DNA of 64,000 nucleotides. Origin: Candidatus Marithrix sp. (GTDB lineage: Bacteria; Pseudomonadota; Gammaproteobacteria; Beggiatoales; Beggiatoaceae). This document shows, piece after piece, positions 54,036 through 63,483 of this stretch. Within the stretch, counting starts at the first letter, position 1, and each line of letters opens with the position of its first letter. The DNA lies in the NCBI GenBank assembly GCA_016744775.1, contig JADGDS010000003.1, forward strand, positions 186,001 to 250,000, written 5' to 3'. The translations under genes were made by a program, and so were the position numbers. The notes under the pieces were generated by a model. The model saw nothing but the letters and a program-made list of their open reading frames with translations, did not search any database and was not told the DNA's origin.

Positions 54036-55025
54036 ATGATGAGCTATCAATCTCAGATTTTAAATTCTGTCTCTCGTACCTTTGCGCTGACAATTCCACA
54101 GTTACCACCACAATTATGTCAAATAGTTACTAACGCTTATTTATTATGTCGCATTGTTGATACTATCGAAGATGAGCCAAATTTAACCGCTATTCAAAAA
54201 CAATATTTTTCTAAAACCTTTGTTCAAGTGATTGAAGCCAAAGCTGATCCAAAATTATTAAGCACAGAATTATATCCTTATCTTTCTGATTCTACATTAG
54301 CCGCTGAAAAAGAATTAATATTTAATCTTTACAAAATAATTTATATTACTCACCAATTTACTGATTCACAACAAGCCAGCTTACATCGTTGTGTAAGTAT
54401 AATGGTTGAAGGCATGAATAAATTTCAACAAAAGTCTTGTATAAATGGACTAGAAAATTTATCGGAAATGAAAGGATATTGTTATTATGTTGCAGGTGTC
54501 GTTGGAGAAATGCTTACAGATTTATTTTGTCAATATTCACCAGACATAGCAAAACACCAAGCTCGTTTAACAGAATTAGCACCATCTTTTGGGCAAGCAT
54601 TACAAATGACTAATATTTTAAAGGATATTTGGGAAGATAAACAAAGAGGAATTTGTTGGCTACCACAAGATATATTTACTGAAAGCGGATTTGAACTTAA
54701 AAATTTATCGGCTCAGCAATATGATCCTGCTTTTGGTGAAGGTTTAGCCAAATTAATCACAATTGCTAATGACAATTTAAAACCAGCCTTAGATTATATC
54801 TTACTAATTCCAAAGCAAGAAATAGGTATTAGGCGTTTTTGTCTTTGGGCATTAGGAATGGCAGTTTTAACATTAAAACGTATCAATAAACGACGTGACT
54901 TTAATTGTAGTAAACAAGTAAAAATATCACGTAACAGCGTCAAAATGACTATACTGATAAGTAATATCTTGACTCGTAGCAATACAAGTTTACGGATAAT
55001 GTTTTATCTTTTAACTAAATTATAA
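54036..55025 (+). CDS. squalene/phytoene synthase family, likely squalene synthase
   Basis: A 329-residue trans-isoprenyl diphosphate synthase that condenses two farnesyl diphosphates. The first aspartate motif is in LLCRIVDTIEDE, the second in LKDIWEDKQRGICWLP (DxxxD). SRTFALTIPQLPPQL at the start and MKGYCYYVAGVVGEML in the middle are typical of gammaproteobacterial squalene synthases. The C-terminal ~50 residues after LKRINKRRDF are basic and hydrophobic and may form a membrane anchor. No hopene cyclase or carotenoid genes are in the window, so the end product cannot be decided. Confidence 0.85.
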   Translation: MMSYQSQILNSVSRTFALTIPQLPPQLCQIVTNAYLLCRIVDTIEDEPNLTAIQKQYFSKTFVQVIEAKADPKLLSTELYPYLSDSTLAAEKELIFNLYKIIYITHQFTDSQQASLHRCVSIMVEGMNKFQQKSCINGLENLSEMKGYCYYVAGVVGEMLTDLFCQYSPDIAKHQARLTELAPSFGQALQMTNILKDIWEDKQRGICWLPQDIFTESGFELKNLSAQQYDPAFGEGLAKLITIANDNLKPALDYILLIPKQEIGIRRFCLWALGMAVLTLKRINKRRDFNCSKQVKISRNSVKMTILISNILTRSNTSLRIMFYLLTKL

Positions 55026-55029
55026 AAAC

Positions 55030-55947
55030 ATGAACTGGCAACCAACCGCTAATTTAGACACAATACGCCAACGCGCTGATTTATATAACCATATACGCAA
55101 ATTCTTTGCCGAACGTCAAGTATTAGAAGTTGAGACTCCAATATTATCTGGTGCTTGTGTGCCAGATGTGAATATGGAACCTATTTATACAGATAAGTAT
55201 TACTTGCAGACTTCACCAGAATTAGCGATGAAACGTTTATTAGCTTCTGGTAGTGGTGCAATATTTCAAATCACTAAGGCTTTTCGTGATGCTGAAATTG
55301 GGCGTTGGCATAATCCTGAATTTAGTATATTAGAATGGTATCGCCCCGGTTTTAAAGCCGCTGATTTGATTGGTGAAATAGATGAATTATTGCAAAGTTT
55401 ATTAAAAACTCCGGCGGCAGAACGTATAAGTTATTGTGCTGCATTTCAAAAATATACTTGTTTAGACGCTTTAGATTGCCCCATTTCAGAATTAGAACAA
55501 TATTGTGCCCAACTTGGCTTTAAGGCTAAAACTGAACGCGATACTTATTTACAATTTATATTTTCTCAGCAGATTGAAACCCAATTAAATAAACCAACTG
55601 TAATTACAGATTTTCCAGCCACTCAAGCCGCATTAGCGAGAAAACGCGCTGATAATCCAAAATTAGCTGAACGATTTGAATTTTATATAGAAGGCATTGA
55701 ATTAGCAAATGGTTTTTATGAATTAACCGATCCAATAGAACAGCGTCAACGTTTTGAACAAGACTTAGCGAAGAGACAAAAACTAAATTTACCACTTCAC
55801 CCTATAGATGAGCGTTTTTTAGCAGCCTTAGAAGCAGGATTACCAGAATGTTCTGGAGTCGCATTAGGTTTAGATCGTTTATTAATGTTAATTGTAGGGG
55901 CATCTGATATTAAACAAGTATTAACATTTCCAATAGATTTATCATGA
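55030..55947 (+). CDS. epmA: elongation factor P--(R)-beta-lysine ligase
   Basis: A class II lysyl-tRNA-synthetase-like protein without the anticodon-binding domain (also called PoxA, GenX), 305 residues. EpmA attaches beta-lysine to a lysine of EF-P. Motif 1 (FFAERQVLEVETPILSG), motif 2 (QITKAFRDAEIGRWHNPEFS then ILEWYR), and motif 3 (ALGLDRLLMLIVG) are intact. IELANGFYELTD forms part of the lysine pocket. Its ATG follows four bases after the squalene synthase stop, and its stop overlaps the tsaB ATG. Confidence 0.93.
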   Translation: MNWQPTANLDTIRQRADLYNHIRKFFAERQVLEVETPILSGACVPDVNMEPIYTDKYYLQTSPELAMKRLLASGSGAIFQITKAFRDAEIGRWHNPEFSILEWYRPGFKAADLIGEIDELLQSLLKTPAAERISYCAAFQKYTCLDALDCPISELEQYCAQLGFKAKTERDTYLQFIFSQQIETQLNKPTVITDFPATQAALARKRADNPKLAERFEFYIEGIELANGFYELTDPIEQRQRFEQDLAKRQKLNLPLHPIDERFLAALEAGLPECSGVALGLDRLLMLIVGASDIKQVLTFPIDLS

Positions 55948-56591
55948 AATTATTAGCGATAGATACTGCCACTGAAGCCTGTTCCTGTGCTTTATTTATA
56001 GATGGCGAAATACAACAACGTTCTGAAATTGCTCCTCGTCAGCATACAAATTTAATTTTGCCAATGGCGGATGAATTATTAAAAGCAGCAGATTTAACAG
56101 CCAATCAATTAGATGGTTTAGCTTTTGGAAGAGGACCCGGTAGTTTTACCGGTTTACGTATTGCTTCTGGGGTTATTCAAGGAATAGCTTTTGCAGCCGA
56201 TATTCCGGTTGCGCCAATTTCTTGTTTAGCCGCTTTAGCACAAGCGGCTTACATTCAAAATTCTAGCGAAAAAGTATTAGCTGCAATTGATGCTCGTATG
56301 GATGAAGTCTATTTTGGAAGTTATATTGTTGATCAACAAGGAATTATGCGCAGCCATGATGAAGAAAGAGTTTGTAAACCAGAGTCAATAAAAATACCAG
56401 AAAATGGGCAATGGTATGGAGTAGGTAGCGGCTGGGCAACAAAATTAGGCGAGAAGTTAGAAAGCTATGATGCAGACAAATATCCACAAGCCGCCGCTAT
56501 AATTCCATTAGCTGTAACCGCATTTAAAGAAGGAAATGTAGTTAGCGCGGAACAGGCATTGCCAGTTTATTTACGTAATAAGGTGACTTAA
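55944..56591 (+). CDS. tsaB: tRNA threonylcarbamoyladenosine biosynthesis protein TsaB
   Basis: A 215-residue member of the ASKHA fold that pairs with TsaD for t6A37 synthesis. Start MKLLAIDTATEACSCALF, then PRQHTNLILPM, and LAFGRGPGSFTGLRIASG are characteristic. ATGA overlap with epmA indicates translational coupling. Length is slightly below the usual ~230. Confidence 0.93.
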   Translation: MKLLAIDTATEACSCALFIDGEIQQRSEIAPRQHTNLILPMADELLKAADLTANQLDGLAFGRGPGSFTGLRIASGVIQGIAFAADIPVAPISCLAALAQAAYIQNSSEKVLAAIDARMDEVYFGSYIVDQQGIMRSHDEERVCKPESIKIPENGQWYGVGSGWATKLGEKLESYDADKYPQAAAIIPLAVTAFKEGNVVSAEQALPVYLRNKVT

Positions 56592-56593
56592 AT

Positions 56594-57460
56594 ATGAGTT
56601 ATAAAATAGTAGGCATTGGTGAATTATTATGGGATATGTTGCCTTCAGGTAAACAATTAGGTGGTGCGCCAGCTAATTTTGCCTATCATGCTAATGGTAT
56701 TTTAGTCTCAGCGATTGGTAATGATGAATTAGGTGCAGAAATTTTAACTAAATTAGATTCATTGTCTTTAAATAAAGACTATATTCATATCAATCAGAAT
56801 AAAGCAACAAGCAAAGTATCGGTTAAACTTGATGATGAAGGCAAAGCTTCCTATATAATTCATGAAGATATAGCTTGGGATTTTATTCCAAATACAACAG
56901 AATTAATGACACTAGCTAAAAAAGCTGACGCTGTTGGTTTTGGCACTTTAGCGCAACGCTCCAATATGTCTCATGATACAATTCAAGCCTTTGTTGAAGC
57001 CACATCAGCCGAAACATTGCGAATTTTTGATATAAATTTACGCCAATCATATTACAACAAAGCAATTATAGAATCATCCTTGCAACTAGCCAATATCCTC
57101 AAAATAAATGATGAAGAACTACCAATTGTTGCTAACATGTTAGCTTTAAGCGGCGATGAAAAAACAATTCTTCAAAGCTTAAGCAATAAATACGGATTAA
57201 ATTTAATCGCGCTAACAAAAGGAGACAAGGGCAGCATTCTTTATACTAAAAAACAAACATCAATACACAAAGGCTATCCAACAACAATAGAAGACACAAT
57301 AGGAGCAGGAGATTCATTTACAGCGGCACTAACAATAGGCTTACTAAAACAGCATGATCTTGATAAAATCAATGACCATGCAAATCGTGTAGCTGCTTTT
57401 GTATGCACCCAAAAAGGAGCAACTGCTAAACTTCCTTCTCAGCTCAACTTAGGAGAATAA
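56594..57460 (+). CDS. PfkB-family sugar kinase (fructokinase-like)
   Basis: A 288-residue ribokinase/PfkB family protein. The start YKIVGIGELLWDMLPSG, GGAPANFAYHA (substrate-binding di-Gly), INDEELPI, LTKGDKGS, and the anion hole with catalytic Asp in DTIGAGDSFTAAL are all present. Such proteins are usually annotated fructokinase; the substrate is not shown. It is two bases after tsaB and followed by a nuclease-fold gene, so the run from the squalene synthase on probably is one transcription unit. Confidence 0.9.
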   Translation: MSYKIVGIGELLWDMLPSGKQLGGAPANFAYHANGILVSAIGNDELGAEILTKLDSLSLNKDYIHINQNKATSKVSVKLDDEGKASYIIHEDIAWDFIPNTTELMTLAKKADAVGFGTLAQRSNMSHDTIQAFVEATSAETLRIFDINLRQSYYNKAIIESSLQLANILKINDEELPIVANMLALSGDEKTILQSLSNKYGLNLIALTKGDKGSILYTKKQTSIHKGYPTTIEDTIGAGDSFTAALTIGLLKQHDLDKINDHANRVAAFVCTQKGATAKLPSQLNLGE

Positions 57461-57464
57461 CTAA

Positions 57465-58226
57465 ATGACTAAAGATCGAGAGTTAAAATTATTAGAACGT
57501 ATAGCTTCTTTAGAACGAATTATCAAAGATAAGCTTGAGGAACCACCTAAGATTCCTACCTATAGCTTTGGTAAAATCACTCTTAAAGAATTAAGAACAT
57601 TATTTGATCTCGAAAGAGTATATGATCATCAAGTGTTTAATCATTGGTTTAATTGCGATGTGCAGGTGAATGATGAGGAAGTTAATTTTTTAAAAAAATT
57701 ATTAGAACGAGAAATTGACCTAATCAAAGTTTATAATGAAGAAGATTTAAAAATCCATTTTATTGCACCAATTTTAAATAAAATTGATTATAAATCTTTT
57801 AAATATAAAATTCGAGATTTTTATGAAGAAACTTTAGTTTATGAAACTCCGCAATTCATCCTAAGTGGTATCATGGATTTTGTTGTGGCAACTGGTTTAG
57901 AATATCCAGAAAACCCTTATTTTTTTATTCAAGAATTTAAAAAAGGATTACAATATTCTAATCCAGAACCACAACTATTGGCAGAATTAATTGCAGCAGT
58001 TGAATTAAATAATGTTAAAACTATAAAAGGAGCCTACATTATAGGAGGCAATTGGAGCTTTATGATTTTAACTAAATTAGCTCAACATAAGTATCAATAT
58101 TCCATAAGCCAAAATTATGACAGTACAGATTTGGATAAATTAATTGCCATTTATAAAAATTTGCAGTTTGTTAAGCAAGAAATTATTCCTACTAAACTGT
58201 CTCTTCAGTTCGACTATTCTGAATAA
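57465..58226 (+). CDS. PD-(D/E)XK nuclease-fold protein of unknown role (paralogue of 62719-63381)
   Basis: 253 residues. A coiled-coil start (LKLLERIASLERIIKDKLEE) is followed by a domain shared with the gene at 62719: FIAPILNKIDY, IRDFYEE, GIMDFVVATGLEYPENPYFF and IQEFKKG. The Asp in MDFVV and the later QEFK match the D...(D/E)xK site. The end (FMILTKLAQHKYQY) is also shared. It is AT-rich like the host genes. The last 35 bases overlap the 3' end of wzz in convergent orientation. I infer the fold; no target is known. Confidence 0.65.
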   Translation: MTKDRELKLLERIASLERIIKDKLEEPPKIPTYSFGKITLKELRTLFDLERVYDHQVFNHWFNCDVQVNDEEVNFLKKLLEREIDLIKVYNEEDLKIHFIAPILNKIDYKSFKYKIRDFYEETLVYETPQFILSGIMDFVVATGLEYPENPYFFIQEFKKGLQYSNPEPQLLAELIAAVELNNVKTIKGAYIIGGNWSFMILTKLAQHKYQYSISQNYDSTDLDKLIAIYKNLQFVKQEIIPTKLSLQFDYSE

Positions 58227-59505
58227 AATTCAAAAAGAAAGCTATAAAAATGCTCAACATAAAACCCAATACAAAACTAATAATAACTATTAACTTTCTT
58301 TTGGGTTTGATTGGAGCTTCAGGAACCACAGCCATTTGATCAAATAAAGCCGCTTTAATTTTAGTTTCATTAATCTCAATATTCTTTAATTTAGCTACTT
58401 GTTCTGTTAAATCTCTCAAATCAGCTATAAAAGGTTCATCATTTGTACGAATTTTTAACACTTCAACCCGAGAATTTTGTTCCAAACGTTGAAGTTGTTC
58501 TTCAAGCTCTCTCAAACCGGGGGTAAAAGGATCATTAGATGTTCTGCCTTTAAGGGTTTGTAATTCAGCTTGTAAGGCTTTACTACCGCGTGTATATTCT
58601 GGAAGACTTTTATTATTAATAGAAACTTTATTAGCCGCTTGATCTTTAGCATTCTTCAATTCACTCCATGAATCAATTGGATCAACAATATCTAATTTTT
58701 TCGCGATAACTAAAGCTTCTTCCAATTGCACCATTCTATCTTGGCGTTTTTGTTCAGTACGTTCTTTTAAAACCTTGATTTGTTCAACGAATTCCAAACT
58801 AGCAATTGTATCAGCTTCAATTAAGCGTGCTATTTCATCTTGTCTGCGTTGAGCTACAACCCTTTTCTTACTTTGAATTATAACATCTTCAAGATCTTGT
58901 TTTTTAGTACGAATATTTCTTCTAACTAAAGTTAGAAAGTCTTCAAGAGTTTTATCATGAACAAATTTAATATAGTCATTCACTATCTTAGCAATGAATT
59001 CAGGATCTTTACCATCATAACTAATACTTACAAAAGCTTGTTGATTCTTTTTCTTTAAATCTTGTTTTACAACTAATTCTTTATTAAATATTTTTTCAAA
59101 AACTTGATCTTTATTAGCTGTAGGATCATCGCTCAATTTTGAACTTAAATCGTGTTCATTAAAAAATTCTAGTCTCAAAGCTCTTGATTTCAGATTTAAA
59201 ATAAAATTATTATAAGCAGCTTCAGTGCCTAGCGAATAATTGATTGCCGGAATATTTAATTCTTCAATATCACTGGCTTTTGGTGGTAAAAAATGAGCCG
59301 TGGTTTGATAAGTTCTAGGCATTATTAACACAATTACAATTGCTAACAAAGTTATTATTGCCGTAAACCCGAAAATAAAAAATTTCTTAGCGGCAAGCAC
59401 TTTCCATAAATCTAAAAGATTGATTTCATCTTCTGCTAAATATTGGGGAGGCATCATCACATATTGTGGTGATTGTGTTAATTGATTTTGATCTTGATTA
59501 TTCAT
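58192..59505 (-). CDS. Wzz/chain-length-determinant family protein
   Basis: 437 residues. An N-terminal membrane helix (FFIFGFTAIITLLAIVIVLI) and a C-terminal one (LIVIISFVLGFMLSIFIAFF) enclose a periplasmic coiled coil with MPRTYQTTAHFLPPKAS and the PKAP-like motif EAPIKPKRK. This is the polysaccharide co-polymerase layout that sets chain length in Wzy-dependent pathways. No kinase domain. It overlaps the next upstream gene (glycosyltransferase) by four bases and the nuclease-fold gene on the other strand by 35. Confidence 0.88.
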   Translation of the reverse strand: MNNQDQNQLTQSPQYVMMPPQYLAEDEINLLDLWKVLAAKKFFIFGFTAIITLLAIVIVLIMPRTYQTTAHFLPPKASDIEELNIPAINYSLGTEAAYNNFILNLKSRALRLEFFNEHDLSSKLSDDPTANKDQVFEKIFNKELVVKQDLKKKNQQAFVSISYDGKDPEFIAKIVNDYIKFVHDKTLEDFLTLVRRNIRTKKQDLEDVIIQSKKRVVAQRRQDEIARLIEADTIASLEFVEQIKVLKERTEQKRQDRMVQLEEALVIAKKLDIVDPIDSWSELKNAKDQAANKVSINNKSLPEYTRGSKALQAELQTLKGRTSNDPFTPGLRELEEQLQRLEQNSRVEVLKIRTNDEPFIADLRDLTEQVAKLKNIEINETKIKAALFDQMAVVPEAPIKPKRKLIVIISFVLGFMLSIFIAFFLNFIQNSRTEETV

Positions 59506-60551
59506 AAATATGCTAGTATTTTCTCTAAAAATATTTCTCTATTAAATAAAGCCGCTCTTTGTTCACAAACAAATCGCATATCCAAAGCCATTTGAGTAGT
59601 CATTTCTTCAACCGCTTCAATCAGACTTTCTACATCTACATCATTAATTAAAATTCCAGTTTCACCATTTACTATAGTTTCCAATAAACCACCTTCAGCC
59701 ACACCAATAACCGGTTTACCAGCCGCCATAGATTCTACTGGTGAAATACCAAAATCTTCATCTATTGGAATATAAATAGTCGCGATGCAATTAGCAACTA
59801 ATTCCTTTAATCGTGTTTCATCTATCCAATTAGTAAAATGAATATTAGATGCAGACTGCGCTAATTGTCTCATCTTTTCATATTCATCACCACCAGAAGC
59901 TACTATTAATTTCTTATTTGGCATTTGCATAAATGCCTTAATTATCAATTCTACTCGTTTTAATGAATCTAACCTAGCTGTTGATAAATAATAACCCCCT
60001 TGCCCTTGCCAGTTAAAGCCACTAACATCACAAGGAGGATAAATCACTTTAGCATCATGATAATTTAAATGCTTTGCAATACGCCGCTTAATATGTTCAG
60101 AATTAGCAATAATAACATCCATTTCAGCAAATGCTTGCTCATAAAGTGGCTGAAAATAATGAATTAATGCTTGTAAAATTGGGCGTTGCCAAACCGGTAA
60201 GCTAGCTAAAAAGTAATCCTTTTTATCATAAATAAAACGAGGAGGAGTATGACAATATAGAATATTTTTGGCTGAACTTTTTGCGGCAAGCGGCGCATAA
60301 ACACCACTAAAAATAACAGTATCAGCAACCGTTTGATAAGCTTGCCAACGTTTGATTAAACTTAAAAACTGTAGAGGAAAGAAACCCTGAAATGCCTTTA
60401 ATGAATTAATATTTGAACCATCAAATGACATTCCAGCCTTAATAAAACCACCAGTAACTGGAACATTTAAATGCTCAGCTAAACTAAGCACCAATTTTTC
60501 ACCACCACCTTTAATGGCAAAATAATCATGTAAAACTTCAACTTTTAGCAT
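59502..60551 (-). CDS. glycosyltransferase family 4 (GT-B)
   Basis: A cytosolic retaining glycosyltransferase of about 350 residues from the ATG at 60551 (MLKVEVLHDYFAIKGGGEK). The frame is open upstream to 60572, but that is repeat sequence. Typical motifs: YCHTPPRFIYD, STARLDSLKRVELIIKAF, and the E-x7-E region EDFGISPVESMAAGKPVIG. The start codon and first residues overlap a 15-base duplication left by the repeat insertion at 60552-60725. Before the insertion its ATG overlapped the end of the flippase gene by 14 bases. Confidence 0.88.
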   Translation of the reverse strand: MLKVEVLHDYFAIKGGGEKLVLSLAEHLNVPVTGGFIKAGMSFDGSNINSLKAFQGFFPLQFLSLIKRWQAYQTVADTVIFSGVYAPLAAKSSAKNILYCHTPPRFIYDKKDYFLASLPVWQRPILQALIHYFQPLYEQAFAEMDVIIANSEHIKRRIAKHLNYHDAKVIYPPCDVSGFNWQGQGGYYLSTARLDSLKRVELIIKAFMQMPNKKLIVASGGDEYEKMRQLAQSASNIHFTNWIDETRLKELVANCIATIYIPIDEDFGISPVESMAAGKPVIGVAEGGLLETIVNGETGILINDVDVESLIEAVEEMTTQMALDMRFVCEQRAALFNREIFLEKILAYL

Positions 60552-60725
60552 CTTTTTTTTTCTCGTTCCCACGCTCTAGCGTGGTAACGCATGTGTCGGC
60601 GCTCCAGCGCCGAGTAGTAAAACCATTATAATTATCCAGAACAAGAAAAAAACACTTGACGCTGGAGCGTCTGTACATGCATTCCCACGCTGGAGCGTGG
60701 GAACGAGGATTATGAGGATGAATAT
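60552..60725. mobile_element. palindromic repeat element (copy 2) inserted between flippase and glycosyltransferase genes
   Basis: Core 60560-60707 matches the family of 18992-19117 (CTCGTTCCCACGCT ends, GGCGCTCCAGCGCC, GACGCTGGAGCGTC). The flanks are identical 15-mers TTCAACTTTTAGCAT at 60537-60551 and 60726-60740, on the minus strand ATGCTAAAAGTTGAA. This looks like a target duplication that restored the stop of one gene and the start of the other. Confidence 0.75.
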
Positions 60726-60726
60726 T

Positions 60727-61973
60727 TCAACTTTTAGCATGATGCAATGCTTGATAAACCATAAAACTTAACAATATAAATAACAATACCTCACGACTCC
60801 AATAACCAACTACCGCGCCTAATTCATACCAATATGGTATAGTAAAAACATCAATAAAAATACTAAAACCAAGCGCGATACTCAAAGCAATCATAAACCA
60901 TTTCTGCCGCTCCAAAGCCACTAACACTTGCCCCAATAATGCCGCTACAAATAATATAGGTAATATAGGTAATAAAGTTTGTAACACCAAAATAGATTTA
61001 TTATAATCTTCTCCATAAAGAAAAATAATTCCCCAAGGAGTTAAAATATAAGCAATTATAACAATGAAACCAGAAGTTACAAATAAGATTAATAATGAAT
61101 GTTTTAATAAACCAATAAATTGTGAAATTTGATTCACTAATGTCACCAATCTAGGAAAAACAGCCGCCATATAAGCTGTACTAATAATCACCAAACCATC
61201 CATTAAACGAATAACAGCACTATAAATTGCTACCGCCTGCTCACCATGAAAATATTGCAATAAAAATATTTCAATTCTAACTGATAACACTGTTAAAAAA
61301 GCTGCAATAAATAGCGGCCATGTATGACTATAAATATATTTTATATTGTAATTGCAATAAGAAAGATTGAACCAATGATATTTTATGATTAATATCAAAG
61401 TCAATGATAAGCCGATTAAATGACTAGAAAAATAAGCCGCTGCAACCCAGAACATTCCTTGTTTTAACAATACCACTCCAATTAGACTGGCAACAAAAAA
61501 CCATAATTTTTGAAAAATTCCAATTTTTGCTTCTAAATCAAGGCGTTCTAAAGACCTAAAAATACCATTTAATAAGGTAGTTAAAGACAACAATAACATG
61601 CCTAAACCCAACAGCAATACTAAACTAAAAGAATAATTAGCCCAAATAGCAAAGCTTAACAAGCCAATTAAAACTAAACTATTTACAATTAACTTTAAAT
61701 AAATAATAGCCGCTGGTGTTGTAATCTGCGAGTCTTTTTTTTTGATGCGATCCTAGTTAATAACACATCCAAACCAAAATCACAAAAAACTCCACCAACA
61801 GCAATTAAAGCAAACAAAAAATTAAATTGCCCAAAATCTCCAATTGACCAAAATCTAGCTAAACTTAACCATATAATTATATACAAAACTCCACCACCAC
61901 CTAAATGCAGCGTTTGCCAAAGCACATTACGCCAACGCACTAAAGGTGGTAATCTATTTTTACTTAATACCAA
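60727..61973 (-). pseudogene. polysaccharide flippase (Wzx-like), frameshifted at an A9 tract
   Basis: Membrane protein of the MATE/PST superfamily. The first ~90 residues (VLSKNRLPPLVRWRN, LARFWSIGDFGQFNF, DFGLDVLLTRIASKKK) end at a run of nine A's (T's at 61735-61743). In the next frame the protein goes on as DSQITTPAAIIYLKLIVNS and then through ten or so helices to HHAKS. One added A (or two lost) would make a full ~415-residue flippase. Start TTG at 61973 is preceded by GGAGC nine bases upstream. Either a recent mutation, slippage-dependent expression, or a sequencing error. The stop overlaps the 15-bp duplication. Confidence 0.8.
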
Positions 61974-62574
61974 AATGTTCAAAGCTCCACATAAAAGGTG
62001 CCCAATCCCATTGAATAACAATATAAAGCCATGCACATAAAGAGACTATCAATGCAAAAGTTCGTATTGAGGATTTAAACCTATTAGACAAGTATATTAA
62101 TACTGCGCCAAACATCACACATTCCATGATCAAACGACCATATTGCCAAACCGCCGCTGCTAATGGACTTAACTCTTTACCTTGTGCCAAATCCATAACA
62201 GTTTGTACTACACCCTGTGCGATTTGCCGAGTTTCATTTGGCCATACATAATCAAACCAAGGCCAAAACCAAGGAATAAACACAAAATCACCTATTAAAT
62301 GTCCCATTAAACCAATAGCCCAAGATACGCCAATTTCCCAGCGGCTAGATAATAACCATAAAAATACCATGCCTACAAAAACCGCAGTTAAATTATGCAA
62401 ATAATTACGACCAAAAGGCATCCAATGTAAATAATCTGTGACTACTTTATCAACAATATCAGGCAAAATTGCGGCAATCAAAGCAGGCCACATAGGAATA
62501 ATATTCTTACCAATCATACGATTAGCAGAAGAAACTAAAATTAAATCAATTGCAAGATGACCGGGTGGATACAT
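61960..62574 (-). CDS. membrane-bound metal-dependent hydrolase-like (DUF457/YdjM-type)
   Basis: 204 residues with about five membrane helices. MYPPGHLAIDLILV at the start, LPDIVDKVV with an Asp pair, YLHNLTAVFVG, and LMGHLIGDFVFIP supply His and Asp residues in the DUF457 pattern. Function is unknown; family members sit in polysaccharide and other loci. It overlaps the flippase start by 14 bases, so is part of the exopolysaccharide run. Confidence 0.75.
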   Translation of the reverse strand: MYPPGHLAIDLILVSSANRMIGKNIIPMWPALIAAILPDIVDKVVTDYLHWMPFGRNYLHNLTAVFVGMVFLWLLSSRWEIGVSWAIGLMGHLIGDFVFIPWFWPWFDYVWPNETRQIAQGVVQTVMDLAQGKELSPLAAAVWQYGRLIMECVMFGAVLIYLSNRFKSSIRTFALIVSLCAWLYIVIQWDWAPFMWSFEHFGIK

Positions 62575-62639
62575 AGTATAATAAACCAGTGATTAATAAA
62601 ATTAATATTTTACTACAAAAATGAATGAAAATATTACTA

Positions 62640-62755
62640 ACTGATGTTACGCACAAAAGGAAGCCCCCTAACCCCCTAAAGGGGGAACAGAAAATTAAAT
62701 TCATAGAATACTCCCCCTTTAGGGGGTTAGGGGGCTTCCACTGCATAACATCAAT
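62640..62755. repeat. MITE with TGATGTTACGCA-type ends (copy 2)
   Basis: Left end ACTGATGTTACGCA; right end TGCATAACATCA (one change). Inside are long complementary arms GGAAGCCCCCTAACCCCCTA and TAGGGGGTTAGGGGGCTTCC. It lies over the 3' end of the nuclease-fold gene 62719-63381 and supplies its last ~12 codons and stop. From 62575 to 62639 I see nothing. Confidence 0.8.
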
Positions 62756-63381
62756 TCACTTTTTACCCGTTGCAATAATTGATAAATATGTTTTAAATCA
62801 TCCAGTTCAATCGCATCATATTTCCTAGATAAACAATATTGATATTTATTATAATCCAATTGATTTAAAATCATAAATACCCAAATAGAGCCTATGATAA
62901 AAGCTCCTTTAATATGATTAGTATTATTTAATTTTGTGGCTACAATCATTTCTGATAACAATTGATATTCAGGAAAAGCCGATGTGGTTTGTTTAAATTC
63001 TTGAATAAAAAAATAAGGATTGATCGGCTTATCATAACCCTTTGCCACCACAAAATCACATCGACCATTAAAACCAAAGTTTTCAGTTTCATATTTTAAC
63101 TGTACCTCATACCAATCTCTAATATGCTTATCTTTGATTTCAAAATCAATTTGATTTAAAATAGGCGCGATAAATTTACTAATAAGTTCTAATTCAGTAT
63201 AATTATTGATGTGATCAATATTTTTATTGATCAATCTTTCAAGAAAAGCATTATCTTCTGCTGCAAAATTATACTCTTTACTAAACCATGTATCAAAAAC
63301 TGATCTATCATGTATTTTTTCTATATCAAAAATTTCTTCTAATTGATTTAATGTTACTGACGAATAATTAAAAGTTTTCAT
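62719..63381 (-). CDS. PD-(D/E)XK nuclease-fold protein (paralogue of 57465-58226), 3' end replaced by a MITE
   Basis: 220 residues. Shares with the gene at 57465: FIAPILNQIDFE, IRDWYEVQLKYETENF, GRCDFVVAKGYDKPINPYFF, IQEFKQT, FMILNQLDYNKYQY and DLKHIYQLLQRVKSE. The last residues (LMLCSGSPLTP) are read from the MITE, so the native C-terminus is lost. It lacks the N-terminal coiled coil of the other copy. The D...ExK site is retained. Role unknown. Confidence 0.65.
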   Translation of the reverse strand: MKTFNYSSVTLNQLEEIFDIEKIHDRSVFDTWFSKEYNFAAEDNAFLERLINKNIDHINNYTELELISKFIAPILNQIDFEIKDKHIRDWYEVQLKYETENFGFNGRCDFVVAKGYDKPINPYFFIQEFKQTTSAFPEYQLLSEMIVATKLNNTNHIKGAFIIGSIWVFMILNQLDYNKYQYCLSRKYDAIELDDLKHIYQLLQRVKSELMLCSGSPLTP

Positions 63382-63483
63382 GGGTTATCGCTCTTTATGA
63401 ATTATGATATTTTATCATAATTATTTTTATGATATAAAACATAAAACTGAATAATGCCGCTGTGAATTTTGAATTACTAAGTG

